Assembly: GCA_025917655.1 (NCBI GenBank)
Contig: CP084613.1
Span: 372,001 to 436,000, forward strand
Length of the DNA stretch: 64,000 nt
Direction of reading: 5' to 3'
DNA from: Chlorella sorokiniana
Taxonomy: Eukaryota > Chlorophyta > Trebouxiophyceae > Chlorellales > Chlorellaceae
The first letter of the stretch is position 1. Each line of letters begins with the position of its first letter. Positions 31,301-40,895 of this stretch are shown here, piece by piece. Made by a program: the position numbers and the translations under genes. The notes beneath the pieces are model-generated. The model was given only the letters and a program-made list of their open reading frames with translations. It was not told where the DNA came from and made no database searches.

Positions 31301-34300
31301 TGTCACCGCTGTCTCTGCCGTCACCTGCACGACGCGGTCAGTATATTTTTGGTTAGGTAGTTTTCGTTTGTGGGTGGGGGCATGTGTGTGCGACGTGTTT
31401 TTTGTGTGTGTGGGGGGGGGGGCGGCAGGGGGCGGCGGTAAGCGTGTGTGTGTGAGGGGGCATCACACTGGCAAGCGAGGCAGCGGGGCAAGCTTGATAG
31501 CGGGAGGCAGGCCCGCGAGCAGCAGCAATTGCCGGCGCAACACCTTCACTTGATGGCGTGCCGGTCGCGCAGGCAGGCAGACAAGGCTGTAGCACTCCCA
31601 GCCTCGCTGAAGCACACTTGCAGCGCACCTTCTGCGCACGGGTCGAGGAGCTGGCGGCCTCGGATTCTCGCAGGCGCCGGTTGCGGGCCGCCACCACCTC
31701 GGCCAGCCCCGCCTGCGTCCAGGAGAAGTCTTGAAGGAACTCCTGCCACGTGTCATAGTGGGGAGGGGGTGGTGTTAAAGGTTACGGGTGCGGATGGGCG
31801 GGGTGGGGACGGATTGAGTAGGGGTTGGTGGGGGTGGGGGTGGGGGCGTTCGGCTGTGCGCAACCAATGTGCGTTACGCCACAGCATGCCATGCGCCTCT
31901 GCCCAGCATTCGGTGACGCGCAGCAGTGCACCGGTGCCAGCGTGGATGTTTGGCGCTGTAGTACCTTGGCATTGCATGCAGGCAAACAAAGGTGGCCGAA
32001 CTGTTGGAAGAAGGTGCAAACAGCTCGGGGCAAAAATTCAAAACTTGACATCTGCCTGTGCACAGTGGAGGCTGTTGGGCCTGCCCGGGGGGGGGGGTTA
32101 AAGGCCTGCCTCCTTCTTGTGTTCCTGGCCGCAAAAAACGCCGCAGTAACTCGTCTGTCACACTGGGGAGCCGGTGCCCTGGCGTGTGGAACTGCCTGCC
32201 AGGGCACCAGCACCCCAGTGTGACAGACGAGTCACTGCGGCGTTTTGCCACCAGATACACGAGAAGGAGGCAGGCCTTCATTCCTCCACTGTTTAGAGGC
32301 AGATGTGAGTTTTGCATTCTGGACCCCGACTGCTTGCACCTGCTTGAAACTGTTTGGCCAACTTTGTTTGTCTGCAGGCAATGCCAAGATACTACAGGGC
32401 CGGGTCAGCCCACACAGCTGCCCCATACACAAAGGGTTGAAGGGCTTCTGCCCCTCCGTTGACAAGTCAGTGATTGCGTCAGGCGAATCCCAGGCAGCAC
32501 CCGTTCTACGCAGGGCACAAGCATCCCCCACCTGCAGCAGCGGGCTGTCCAGTGCCGTCGCCTTTGGCATGTAGAGCAGCCCCAGCACGACGGCGGCCAG
32601 CGTCATGCTCAAATCCACAGCGGTGTTGCCCACCTGCGCGGCGCAGCGGGGGCGTAGGGTGAGCCACCTTAGCTTGACAAGCCTTGGACCGCGCGGCACG
32701 TGTCTGGTTCAGCTGGCTGCAAGCGGTTTACAGCGCGCTCTGAGATGGGACAGGCACGCCCAGCTGTCGCCCGAGAATAGCCCGACCAACACCCGACACA
32801 GCGCGTCCCGCAGCGGCGCGCCTGGGCGTCCGCGCTGGCCACGCAGTTGTGCTGCAGGTTTGGTATGACCGTCATGAAAATGAGGGAAAACAGGACGGCG
32901 GTGAAGACGGGGGCCAGCACACGTTCCTGCACCCGAATGAAAATGTGGGTGGCCCTGCAGGGGGCGGGGGTGTCATTGCAGGCAGGGATCGGCAGGGTAC
33001 CCAGCCTTCGCCGCTGGAGATGGCGCCAGAGACAGGCAGGATGCAGAGAGCAGGAGTAGGGCTATGCAAGCGCACGTCAGGCAGCCCAGCAACCAAGGGC
33101 TCGTGCTGCGCTAACCGCGCTGTGTGTACGCAGGAAGTGCTGCTGCGGGCGCATCACGCCACACACAAAGGCCAGCCACTCCGCCACCCTGGCTGCCTAA
33201 GAGTGCTTCACAGAATCCCCCCCAATCCACCCCCCCAACCCACAGCTCCCCTCCCCCTGCACCTATCAATAACCACAGCGGCATGAAGTCACCTGTACCG
33301 GACAAATGGCAGCAGCTCATGGTCCCGCAGCGCACAGCGCAGCTGCCGCCACCAAATGACCATCATGGCCAACACAACGGCGATGGACACCACTGCGAGG
33401 TGGCGGGCAAGAGCGCAACTGGTTGGCAACCTTGGGTGTGTGAAAAGAGAGAAACAAATCTGAAAAGAGTGAAAAACATCAATCAAGGTTGGGACAGCGC
33501 GGCAGATGGCCATTCTGGGCGGCGCAGTCGGGAAAGGCCTGTGCAGCAGAATGTACGGCTGGCATGACGTGGCACACCTGAGGCAGCAATCTGGGCGGCG
33601 GAGCGTGTGCAAGAGAGGGACTTGAGGTCTGTGTCACAGGTGAGGCTGTAGATGCCCGGCGGCGGATCGTTCAGCTTTTGCAGCTGCGGGGACGGCAGGC
33701 ACGATGGGATGCATGGGGTGGTGGTCGCGCCAGAGATGGGGTGCAAGTGTGGAGATAGGTGGGTGGGTAGGTGCGGCACGGGGGCATCGAGGGACCTTGT
33801 CCCATATGCATGACCTTGCATGGAACAGCCAGCCAGAAAAGTGGACCCGACACGCAACCACAAGCGCGGCTGCAGCCACTTGCCTTGGTAATCATTCCAA
33901 GTAGTGCAGTCGCCTCCAGCAGCAGCCAGGCCCCAAAAACGAGCAGCTGGCTGCGTGTGCGGTCCTTGAACGGCCGGTCAATCAGCAGCCGGCGGTCGGG
34001 CTGCAGGCAGCACGGGAGCAAAGACAAGGCAAGATGGGCAAGCGCCAAGGATGTGGGCAGGGAAGGTGGTGCGCCTCTGTCCCCCTCCCCCTGCTCCCCA
34101 GCATCTCTTGCAGTGCGTCTGGCACAGCATGCACAGCACGTCAGGCATCCAACGGTTGGCACGCGATCCGTCACAAGGCTGGGCGGCATGGCGCAAGGCC
34201 TGGTGCTTCCAGTAAACTGCACTGTGGCGGTCTCGCAGCAGAAGCGGCTCACTTCCATATCCAGGGCGCCAGCGCCGCGCCACAGCACCATGTTTTTCAT

Positions 34301-35470
34301 GCGGGCCAGCAGGAAGGTGATGGCCGCCGAGAAGCAGCTCAGCTGCACAAGGGAGGCGAACAGCATTGCGGTGCCTGTGCTGGTGCGAAACGCATGGGGC
34401 GTCGCCCCATCACCGGGCTGCCCGGGTGATACCTTCCGATGCTGATGCCGCACCGCAGCAAGGGCGCAGCGCGCACGCGCAACCAAGGGCGGCAGCTTGT
34501 GCGTTCCAATAGAGCAGTCGCACCTGAAAGAACTGCAACACGACCAGCGTCCTCCAGGCGTAGCCGCAGTTGGCCTGTGCCAGGGTGGACGCCACAGAAG
34601 CCAGGATGAACGAGGCGTAGGCGGTCTGGAGGATGAGCAGACCGCCGGCCGTCCACCCAAAGTAGCGCTGCCGCACAGACCTGCGGCTTGCCAAGCGTCA
34701 GCTGGTCGACAAGCAGCGATAGGGTGACACATGCTGGCCTGCAGGCTGTGCAACCGCAACTGCAGCGCTTCTGCAGAGCCTCTACACTTCAGGAGAAGAG
34801 CATCGGCACCTGCTGCACAGAATGCGCCTGCTGCAAGCGAGCACTCACCAAACGCGGCCCTCTCGCTGGCTCTGGCGAACTGAGAGCGCAAACCAGGCGG
34901 CGGTGAACAGCAACGCAGCAAGGCAAGCAGCTGCGATGCCCAGCCGCGCCCAGTAAGTGTCTCGCACCTGCACCCACGACAGCGGCGGTCGCTCAGCAGG
35001 CGGATGCAAGCAGCAACAGCCCCCACCTCCACTGCTGTCTGCCCGCGCAGCAGGCAAGTCGAACGGAGAGGCCCGCCCCGCCGCACCTCGCTGCCTGTCA
35101 CGACCGGCTGGTTGCGTAGGCCGAAAAACAGGACCGCGAGGCCGAGGAAGAGGATGTTCAAAATGATGACGCTCCAAGTGAGTACTCGGGCCTGCGCATT
35201 TTCAGACTGATGGTTATCAAAGTATGCCTGGAGGGCCGTACCGCTTCACACACAAGCGCACTTCAAGATGTATCAAGTCCGGGGACCACGTGCCTGGACT
35301 TTGGTGGCAACCTCCTGCCGCAGAACGATTCTGGGCGGCGGGAGCCTGGCGGCGGCGCCGCTGTCCTGTCTATCAAGCGCCTCCTTGTGGAGCGCCGCGG
35401 CATCTTCTGCTGCTAAACAATCATAAGAATTCCCAATATCTGGCTGCGAGGTTGTGTCAGCCGCTGCCAT
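28339..35470 (-). CDS. Multi-pass membrane class-3 lipase (diacylglycerol-lipase-like), paralogue B
   Basis: Tandem paralogue of the 20714-27724 gene, with the same 19-exon layout and about 863 residues. Exons: 35294-35470, 35087-35191, 34849-34967, 34524-34680, 34253-34342 (5' edge uncertain), 33884-34000, 33578-33683, 33293-33392, 32822-32954, 32532-32633, 31629-31742, 31180-31324, 30627-30832, 30330-30404, 29974-30094, 29667-29767, 29362-29424, 28882-29079, 28339-28701. About eight hydrophobic segments fall in exons 2-10 (e.g. SVIILNILFLGLAVLFFGL). The shared loop DHELLPFVRYR and the shared YMPKATALDSPLLQ link to the lipase domain: FYWARLAYRKDK, WDDATDTHVVLGW, GHSLGGALAVLAS (Ser about 625), NGLDPIPWIP (Asp about 681), TKHHMTSAYALSL (His about 726). 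Five introns are GC-AG. All exon phases close except the ambiguous exon 5 start. Topology resembles animal DAG lipases (membrane domain then lipase) but with more segments; the substrate is inferred. Confidence 0.87.
31955..32402. repeat. Inverted duplication (foldback), arms about 210-230 bp, in lipase B intron 10
   Basis: The left arm, about 31955-32183, is matched in reverse complement by about 32194-32402. The arms align almost throughout at roughly 80% identity by eye, with one larger gap (left arm has an extra G-rich stretch near 32090). The centre is a perfect 11-bp stem, GGTGCCCTGGC at 32173-32183 against 32198-32208, around a 14-base loop. Outer arm sequences are CTGTAGTACCTTGGCATTG and its partner near 32400. 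No clear target-site duplication is seen. It lies entirely within the intron between exons 32532-32633 and 31629-31742. It could be a MITE-like foldback element or a locally inverted duplication giving a long hairpin RNA. Confidence 0.8.
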
Positions 35471-35980
35471 GATGTCTCGGTGTCAGCAGCAAGACGCGCT
35501 CCAGGGGAAACGGCTGCATGTAAACCCGGCTCTTGGCACACTCTGTGTCCTAAAACGGCGGCCACGTGATCTTGGATGGACCCATTGCTTTCGTTGTTGC
35601 GAACAAATCGCCCGGCCACGGCCGCTGAGCTAGAGAGGAGTCTGCGCGCCCTCCGTCGTTTGTGACACAGTTTAAGGTTGCATCACTGCAGCAGAAACAG
35701 CTCCGTCACCGAACCCACGTTCCTCCAGCCACGCCGACATGGCGCCAGCGCCCGTCCGTCGAATGCCCCTCCGACCGCTGTGCCCACGTGCAGATCGTGG
35801 CGACCGTGATTATTGTGACAGGGGTACGCATGAAATGCAGATAATTAGGACAGGCATGTGGAACTGAGGCCTACCACGAAGGTAGTAATGCAGGACGGAT
35901 TCGGAGGACCAGTACTGAAAGCAATCATGGCATGCAGAGCGGGTCATGGGTCGGTGATAAGAGTGGTGCGAGAAAACGGG
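35471..35980. other. Gap between lipase B start and membrane RING stop
   Basis: 510 bases holding the lipase B promoter/5' UTR and the 3' UTR of the RING gene, both of which are... on the minus strand (RING 3' end at its right-hand neighbour side, 35981). I see no exon and no clear polyadenylation signal. Confidence 0.35.
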
Positions 35981-38389
35981 TCATGTGCGTTCAGCTGCAT
36001 GCAGGCAGCACACAAGGCATTTGCGCCACAGGCGCAGGCGGCAGCAGTCAGACAAGGGGCGCGGGCGAGAGCGCCGGGCGGGCGCTGCCGCCGCCGCGTC
36101 GTCGGCAGCAGCGGCGCCGCTGCTGCGTCGGGAGCTGCGCCGGCTGGAGCGGCGCGGCGGCGGCGGCGCCGACAGGATGGTCACAACGTCTTCCGGAAGC
36201 ACGCTGTTGGGCACGATTGCAAGCTCCCGGCACAGAGGGCAGTGCACCACGCGCTTGTGGTCTGGTGTGCGGCGGCGGCTGTGCCTGCACGGGCAGCGGC
36301 AGGGGTGACGACGCACGCTCAGCGGGTTGGCGGCGCAGCAGGGGCAACACAGGTCGCAGAGGCGGGGTGCGCGCAAAGCCTGTCCAGAATGCCGGCAGGT
36401 GGAGCAGCCAGACACGGCACCAGCTGCCCTTGCTGCTGGCCCTAAGATGGCCGCCGCCCCCTCCCTTTCACCTGACCATATCCGCCGTGCAGCCGGCGCA
36501 GGCGCCGTGATGGCCGGCGCACGGGAAGAGGCGCCAGTTGTCGCCGCTCACTTCAAACGTTTCCAGGCAGATGGAGCAATCCACAGAGGCGCCCAGCACC
36601 TCGCCCGCGGCAGCTCGCACTGCAGTGCCAGACAGCCGGGCGCCGGGGGCGGGCGTGGGGTGTTGGCACGGTGACAGGCGGGGCAAGAAAGGCTGGGTGC
36701 GCAGGAGAGGCCAGCTGCCAAATTTCCACCCCACCCATTCCAGCTAAGCGTCGGTGGTGCAGCAACGCCAACTTATGCTGAGCGCCCCCAACGAGCGTCC
36801 CTTTGCATGCACCCCTGCACCCTCACCTGATATTTCCTCCTGCTTCTCCGCGGGCAACGCCATGATGCGTTCGCTCTCGGCATCCGCAGCCCGCCGCTGC
36901 GACACGGTGGCCGGCAGCTGGCCATCGGAGACGCCGCCGGCACTGGCCATGGCCCGGTTGTTGCGCCGCCGCCTGCACCCCAGCACGACCACTGACCAGA
37001 CCGTCTGTTTGCTGCCGAGCGTTGCCGGGAGGACGGAGCATGCTGCACGACCACGGCAGGCATCCCGCTGCTGCACGTGGACCGCAATGCGGCAGACCCT
37101 TGCAAGCCGGCTTGCCTGTAGCAGTAGCCTCCCATGATGCAGACTGATATCATGAAGACACACACCACCGTCACCACAATCAGCAGCACGCCGCATGTGT
37201 TGCGGTTGCCGCAGATGCGGGCCAGAATGTCGCTACGGGCGCAGCAGGCTGCAAATGGGGGCGAGACGAGGAAGAGGAAGGCGTTTGCAGGCTGAAGCGG
37301 TGGAGGAAACAAAGGCGATCCCTCGCTGAGGGGCACAGCAGCGACAGGTGACAGCAGCCAGACTCACTCCGACGACGACCGCAGCAGCACTGGGATCCTT
37401 GGTACTGCACCACGGGCAGGGGAGGGCAAGGGGCTCTGCCACAGCGAGCCCACATCATGCACAGCCGCAGCACACGGATCCCAACCTTGCATGCTTCTCC
37501 CCACTGCGGCAGTCAGTGTCCACGCAGCGGCCGCAGATCACACACACCCACCGTCTGTGGATCATAAGGCAGCACTCCAGTCACATAGCGGCAGCAGCAG
37601 GCCTGCTCTGGGCCTGGGGGAGGGCTGGGCGCGGGGCTGGGGCTGGCGGTGCGGTTGTCCGTCAGGACGGGCTGCAACGGGGTTGTCTTGTCATCCTCGG
37701 CCGCAGGCGGCACACCTGCACTGACGCTGCGATTGCCGCCCTGCGCTGCTGGCATCTGCTCAGCCTGCTGCCCCTGCAGCAGCTTGCGGTGCCCGGCGCC
37801 AGCCGCGAGCTGCCTGTTCAGTCGTGAAGGGACGCTGCCACCTTGCACTGCTGCCGAGTCCCTGCTCAGTTCTAGACTCAACAGCGAGGGCTGCGCACAA
37901 CTGCTCTCAACAGTGAAGAACGCACCCCCTGCTGGCAGGCCGGCCGTGGGCGAGCGCGGTGTGAAGCGCAAGCTGCCGGCGTCAAGCTGCAACACGGCAG
38001 CGTCGCGACATGCTGCGCTGCTGCCGCCGGCAAGCTCCAAGCCGCTCACCCTGCAGCAGCCAGGTAGGATGAGAGCTAATATCAGACAATAAGACGCGTC
38101 TCACAGCAGCACGCTGATTGACAACTGGATGTGCCAAGCACAAGCCCGCCGGGTTGAAAACCTACCGAGCTCTGGGGCAGCTTCTGCCACCGGCAGCGGT
38201 GGGCTCCAGCTGCCTGGCGATCACCCGCAGCGGGGCGCCGCCTGAGCTGACAATATCAGCATCTGCCAGAGATACAACCACGCAGCTGCGGGCCGCCAGT
38301 GTTAGGTGCACGCCGTGCGTGCCGTCGCTTGTGCTGTGTGCACAAGCCAGCAAACTGGCCAAAGCCAGAGCGCTGAGTAGTGCATACAT
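35981..38389 (-). CDS. Single-pass membrane RING-finger protein (probable E3 ubiquitin ligase)
   Basis: Eight exons join in phase to 502 residues: 38166-38389, 37552-38050, 37486-37503 (an 18-base micro-exon), 37368-37404, 37116-37248, 36827-36972, 36472-36619, 35981-36284. The start ATG gives a signal peptide (MYALLSALALASLLACAHS). A lumenal or extracellular region of about 240 residues ends in a cysteine cluster (EQACCCRY, GSQCCCGRRR, TCCARSD). One membrane segment follows at about 278-300 (CGVLLIVVTVVCVFMISVCI). The cytosolic side has a RING: CSICLETF, PCAGHHGACAGC, then HCPLCREL (about 366-425), in C3HC4 order, and a basic serine/arginine tail. The intron after exon 5 is GC-AG. The membrane-plus-RING layout resembles protease-associated or receptor-like RING E3s, but no PA domain is recognised. 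Micro-exon 3 rests on phase and splice consensus only. Confidence 0.78.
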
Positions 38390-38895
38390 CAACAAGCTAT
38401 TGGTTATTGCACGCGAAATTTGGACTGGTCGCAGGCGAGGGCAGGATGGTCTTAGCTCACGTCAGGGTCAGGCCCCCACGGGAATCACGCGTCCAAGGCA
38501 TTCATGGCCCGGTTGAACTTGGTTGATGTGCAGCTACACAACCAAGCAACTCGGCAGGCAAAGGAGCTACGCGCCTGCGCCCCGTTTTGATTCCCAAACT
38601 CATTCCCTGTCCCGGTTAACGTGACACCAAACATAACAAAAAATTTGCAGGTTCAGCGTATTCACCGCCCCAAAAGAGCGATCTCCATCCCCCTGGCGCT
38701 CTTTAACACTGTGATGGGAGACCCTGCCGCCCCTACATTCCGCGCGTTCCTCTCTCTCTTCTGATTCCTCTGTGCTGTTGATACCTGGCATGGTAAAGCG
38801 TCATGCGGAGCTGTGGCGAAGGGAAATATTACTACATCATGGTGTACAGGGTATGAAGGCATGGTGGCCGCTGCGATGGTAAGGACCAGGCCGGG
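38390..38895. other. Gap between RING gene start and RTF2 stop
   Basis: 506 bases of lower G+C. Contains the RING gene promoter/5' UTR and the RTF2 3' UTR. No exon, and no TGTAA match for RTF2, was found. Confidence 0.35.
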
Positions 38896-40642
38896 TCACA
38901 TGACGTAGCGGGTGGCGGCTCGGCACATGTAGTCGTTCTTGCTGCCGCCGTCGCCCCTGCTGCTTGTGAACAGGCTGTTCCACACCTTGTCATCCGCGCC
39001 CTCGGGCTTCAGCTCTGCCGCCTTGAATTTCTTGGCCGCTGCAGCACCGTTGGCCGCATCACCGTTGCTGCTGCCGTCTGCGCCGCGCTTGCTGCCGCCG
39101 TTGGCAGGTGCAGGACTTGCTGCCGCTTCGCTGCCGTTGGCCTTTGCCTTTGCTGCCGCTGCCACCTTGTCCTTGCTCTTCTTTTCCTGTTTGGCCAGCC
39201 GTTTGAGCAGCAGCTTCTCCCGCAGCTCCTGCAGCTCCTCGCCGCTCGGGTTGACCGCCAGCAGGTCGGCGGGCTTCCACTTGCCGCCCACCATCTCCTC
39301 CACCACGTTGGGCACCTGCACAAAGAAGGGAGCGAGAAGAAGTTTGTTCCATAAAGCATTCCAGCATGCAGATTGCACGGCGAGGCATTGAAACAGAACA
39401 GGCCCGGGCCAACAAGCAGCCGGGCAGCCATGCCTCCGCACTCGCCGCCCAATTACCTGGCAAGCTCCCAGCAGCAAGCATTGCCAACCCGCCGCCCCCA
39501 CACACCTCTTTCAGCGCCCGCTCGCTGAGCACGTGGCCCGTCTTGCGGAAGATGACAAAGCGGCTCTTGCCGTTGAGGGCCAGGCCGGTGACGGGGCACA
39601 CAAAGCGCGCGGTGCCCAGCGTGGAGCCATCACCCGCGGCGGGCTCCCCCAGGCGCCGCCTCGAGCTTCAGCTCCGTCACCTGCTTCAGGCTCCCAATGT
39701 GGCCGAGAGACTTGGGCATCGACTTGCTTAGCAGGGCCTGTGTGGACAGGCTGGGCAGCGACGTTAGAAGCTGAGGGCAGCACAAAAAGCAAGCAGTGTC
39801 AGGAGCGGCAGACCCGGAAGCTCCCAGGCCCAAGGCACGCCAGGCAAAGCGACAAGGGTGTAAGCTGGCAGGGTCTCTGTGCATCAACCCTGGGGGCAGA
39901 GGTGGAATCACCACAAAGGAAAGGCGCACCTGCAGCACGGCATCCTTGTTGAACAGGCTGCCCAGCTCATCGGCGACGCACGGCGGCTGCAGCGCCATCC
40001 CCGACAGCTGGCACGTCGTCCACCGCGCCAGCCGCTCCTCGTCGGGGTTGACCTGCGCTTGGGGTTGACCGGCGGGGTTTCACCAGCGGGTCTGACCAGC
40101 CGGGCGGGAAGACTTTGCGGGATGGGTGGGGCCTGCCACCACCCGCACAGCAAAGCCCAGTTGAGTGAAAGGCGCTGCCCAGACATGGTGGCAAGCCGCT
40201 TTGGACCCCTGCCAGACCTGCAGCACCCAGCTTTTAGCACCCACCTTGTCCGCTCGCTTGCCCAGGTACATCTCCAGGTAGCAAGAGCGGGACTCAGCCC
40301 CGGTGGAGCCGCCGTCGCCGCCGCCGCCTCGCAGGCGCGGCAGCAGCTGCAGTGTGGCGCACGGCGGCACAAACGCGTCCGCCAGTGTCGCTGCTGGGTC
40401 CAAAGTGCGCCCTCCTTGCATCATCCGCTGCACAGGTGGGGAGCGGGCAGTGCAGTGTCGGTGTATGTTGCCGGAAAGAGCAGGTGTGGCACGTCGGGCG
40501 GGCGGCCGCTGTCAGGACCCCGCCTCACCAGGTCGCCTCCGCGAGCCTGCGCTTGCGTCAGACCGCATACCGTTGCCACTGTGTCACATTCCTGCGCGTA
40601 GACGGTGCGCACGGCGCCGTTTACGCTGAGGAAGAGTTGCAT
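38896..40642 (-). CDS. RTF2: Replication termination factor 2 homologue with N-terminal ubiquitin-like domain
   Basis: Rtf2 family: nuclear protein acting at stalled replication forks and, in plants, in splicing. Exons: 40529-40642, 40245-40427, 39930-40052, 39506-39737, 38896-39315 (about 357 residues). Residues 1-73 form a ubiquitin-like domain, MQLFLSVNGAVRTVYAQECD through LLPRLRGG, ending in the ubiquitin-type LRGG and followed by more glycines. The Rtf2 body then has two zinc-lacking RING-like halves: ARWTTCQLSGMALQPPCV, LGSLFNKDAVLQALLSKS, and FVCPVTGLALNGKSRFV with HVLSERALKE. The C-terminus is a lysine/alanine-rich linker ending KVWNSLFTSS, typical of the family. Exon 1 extends past a GTATGC to a GTGAGG donor; the longer version completes the ubiquitin-like fold. 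Exon 4 carries one surplus base near 39663. It is divergent with eIF2B-alpha. Confidence 0.88.
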
Positions 40643-40895
40643 CTCGCGTTTCGGAAGCTTCCGCAAGCTGAAGAGCCAGAAATGAGGAGTTGTGCGTGGC
40701 AAAGCCCAGAGAAAGACAGGAGTAAGGGAGGGCACGAGCTATACGAGGGCGCAATGGGACCTTCTTCCTGCTGCATTCTGGTTTGGGTCGGCTTGGGAAC
40801 CTTCAGAACACTCGTTCACGTTTCCAACTGTTGATTCTGAGCTGCATATGCTCTAAACAGCGCGCTCCATACACTTGCCGATCGACTTGTTTCCC
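40643..40895. promoter_or_regulatory. Divergent promoter between RTF2 and eIF2B-alpha
   Basis: Only 253 bases separate the two start codons, so both 5' UTRs and the promoters must share it. No coding exon or clear TATA box is visible. Confidence 0.5.

Noticed and set aside
40571-40642. Shorter RTF2 exon 1 ending at a GTATGC donor
   Set aside because: Would delete about 14 residues of the ubiquitin-like fold; the GTGAGG donor at 40528 keeps phase and completes it.
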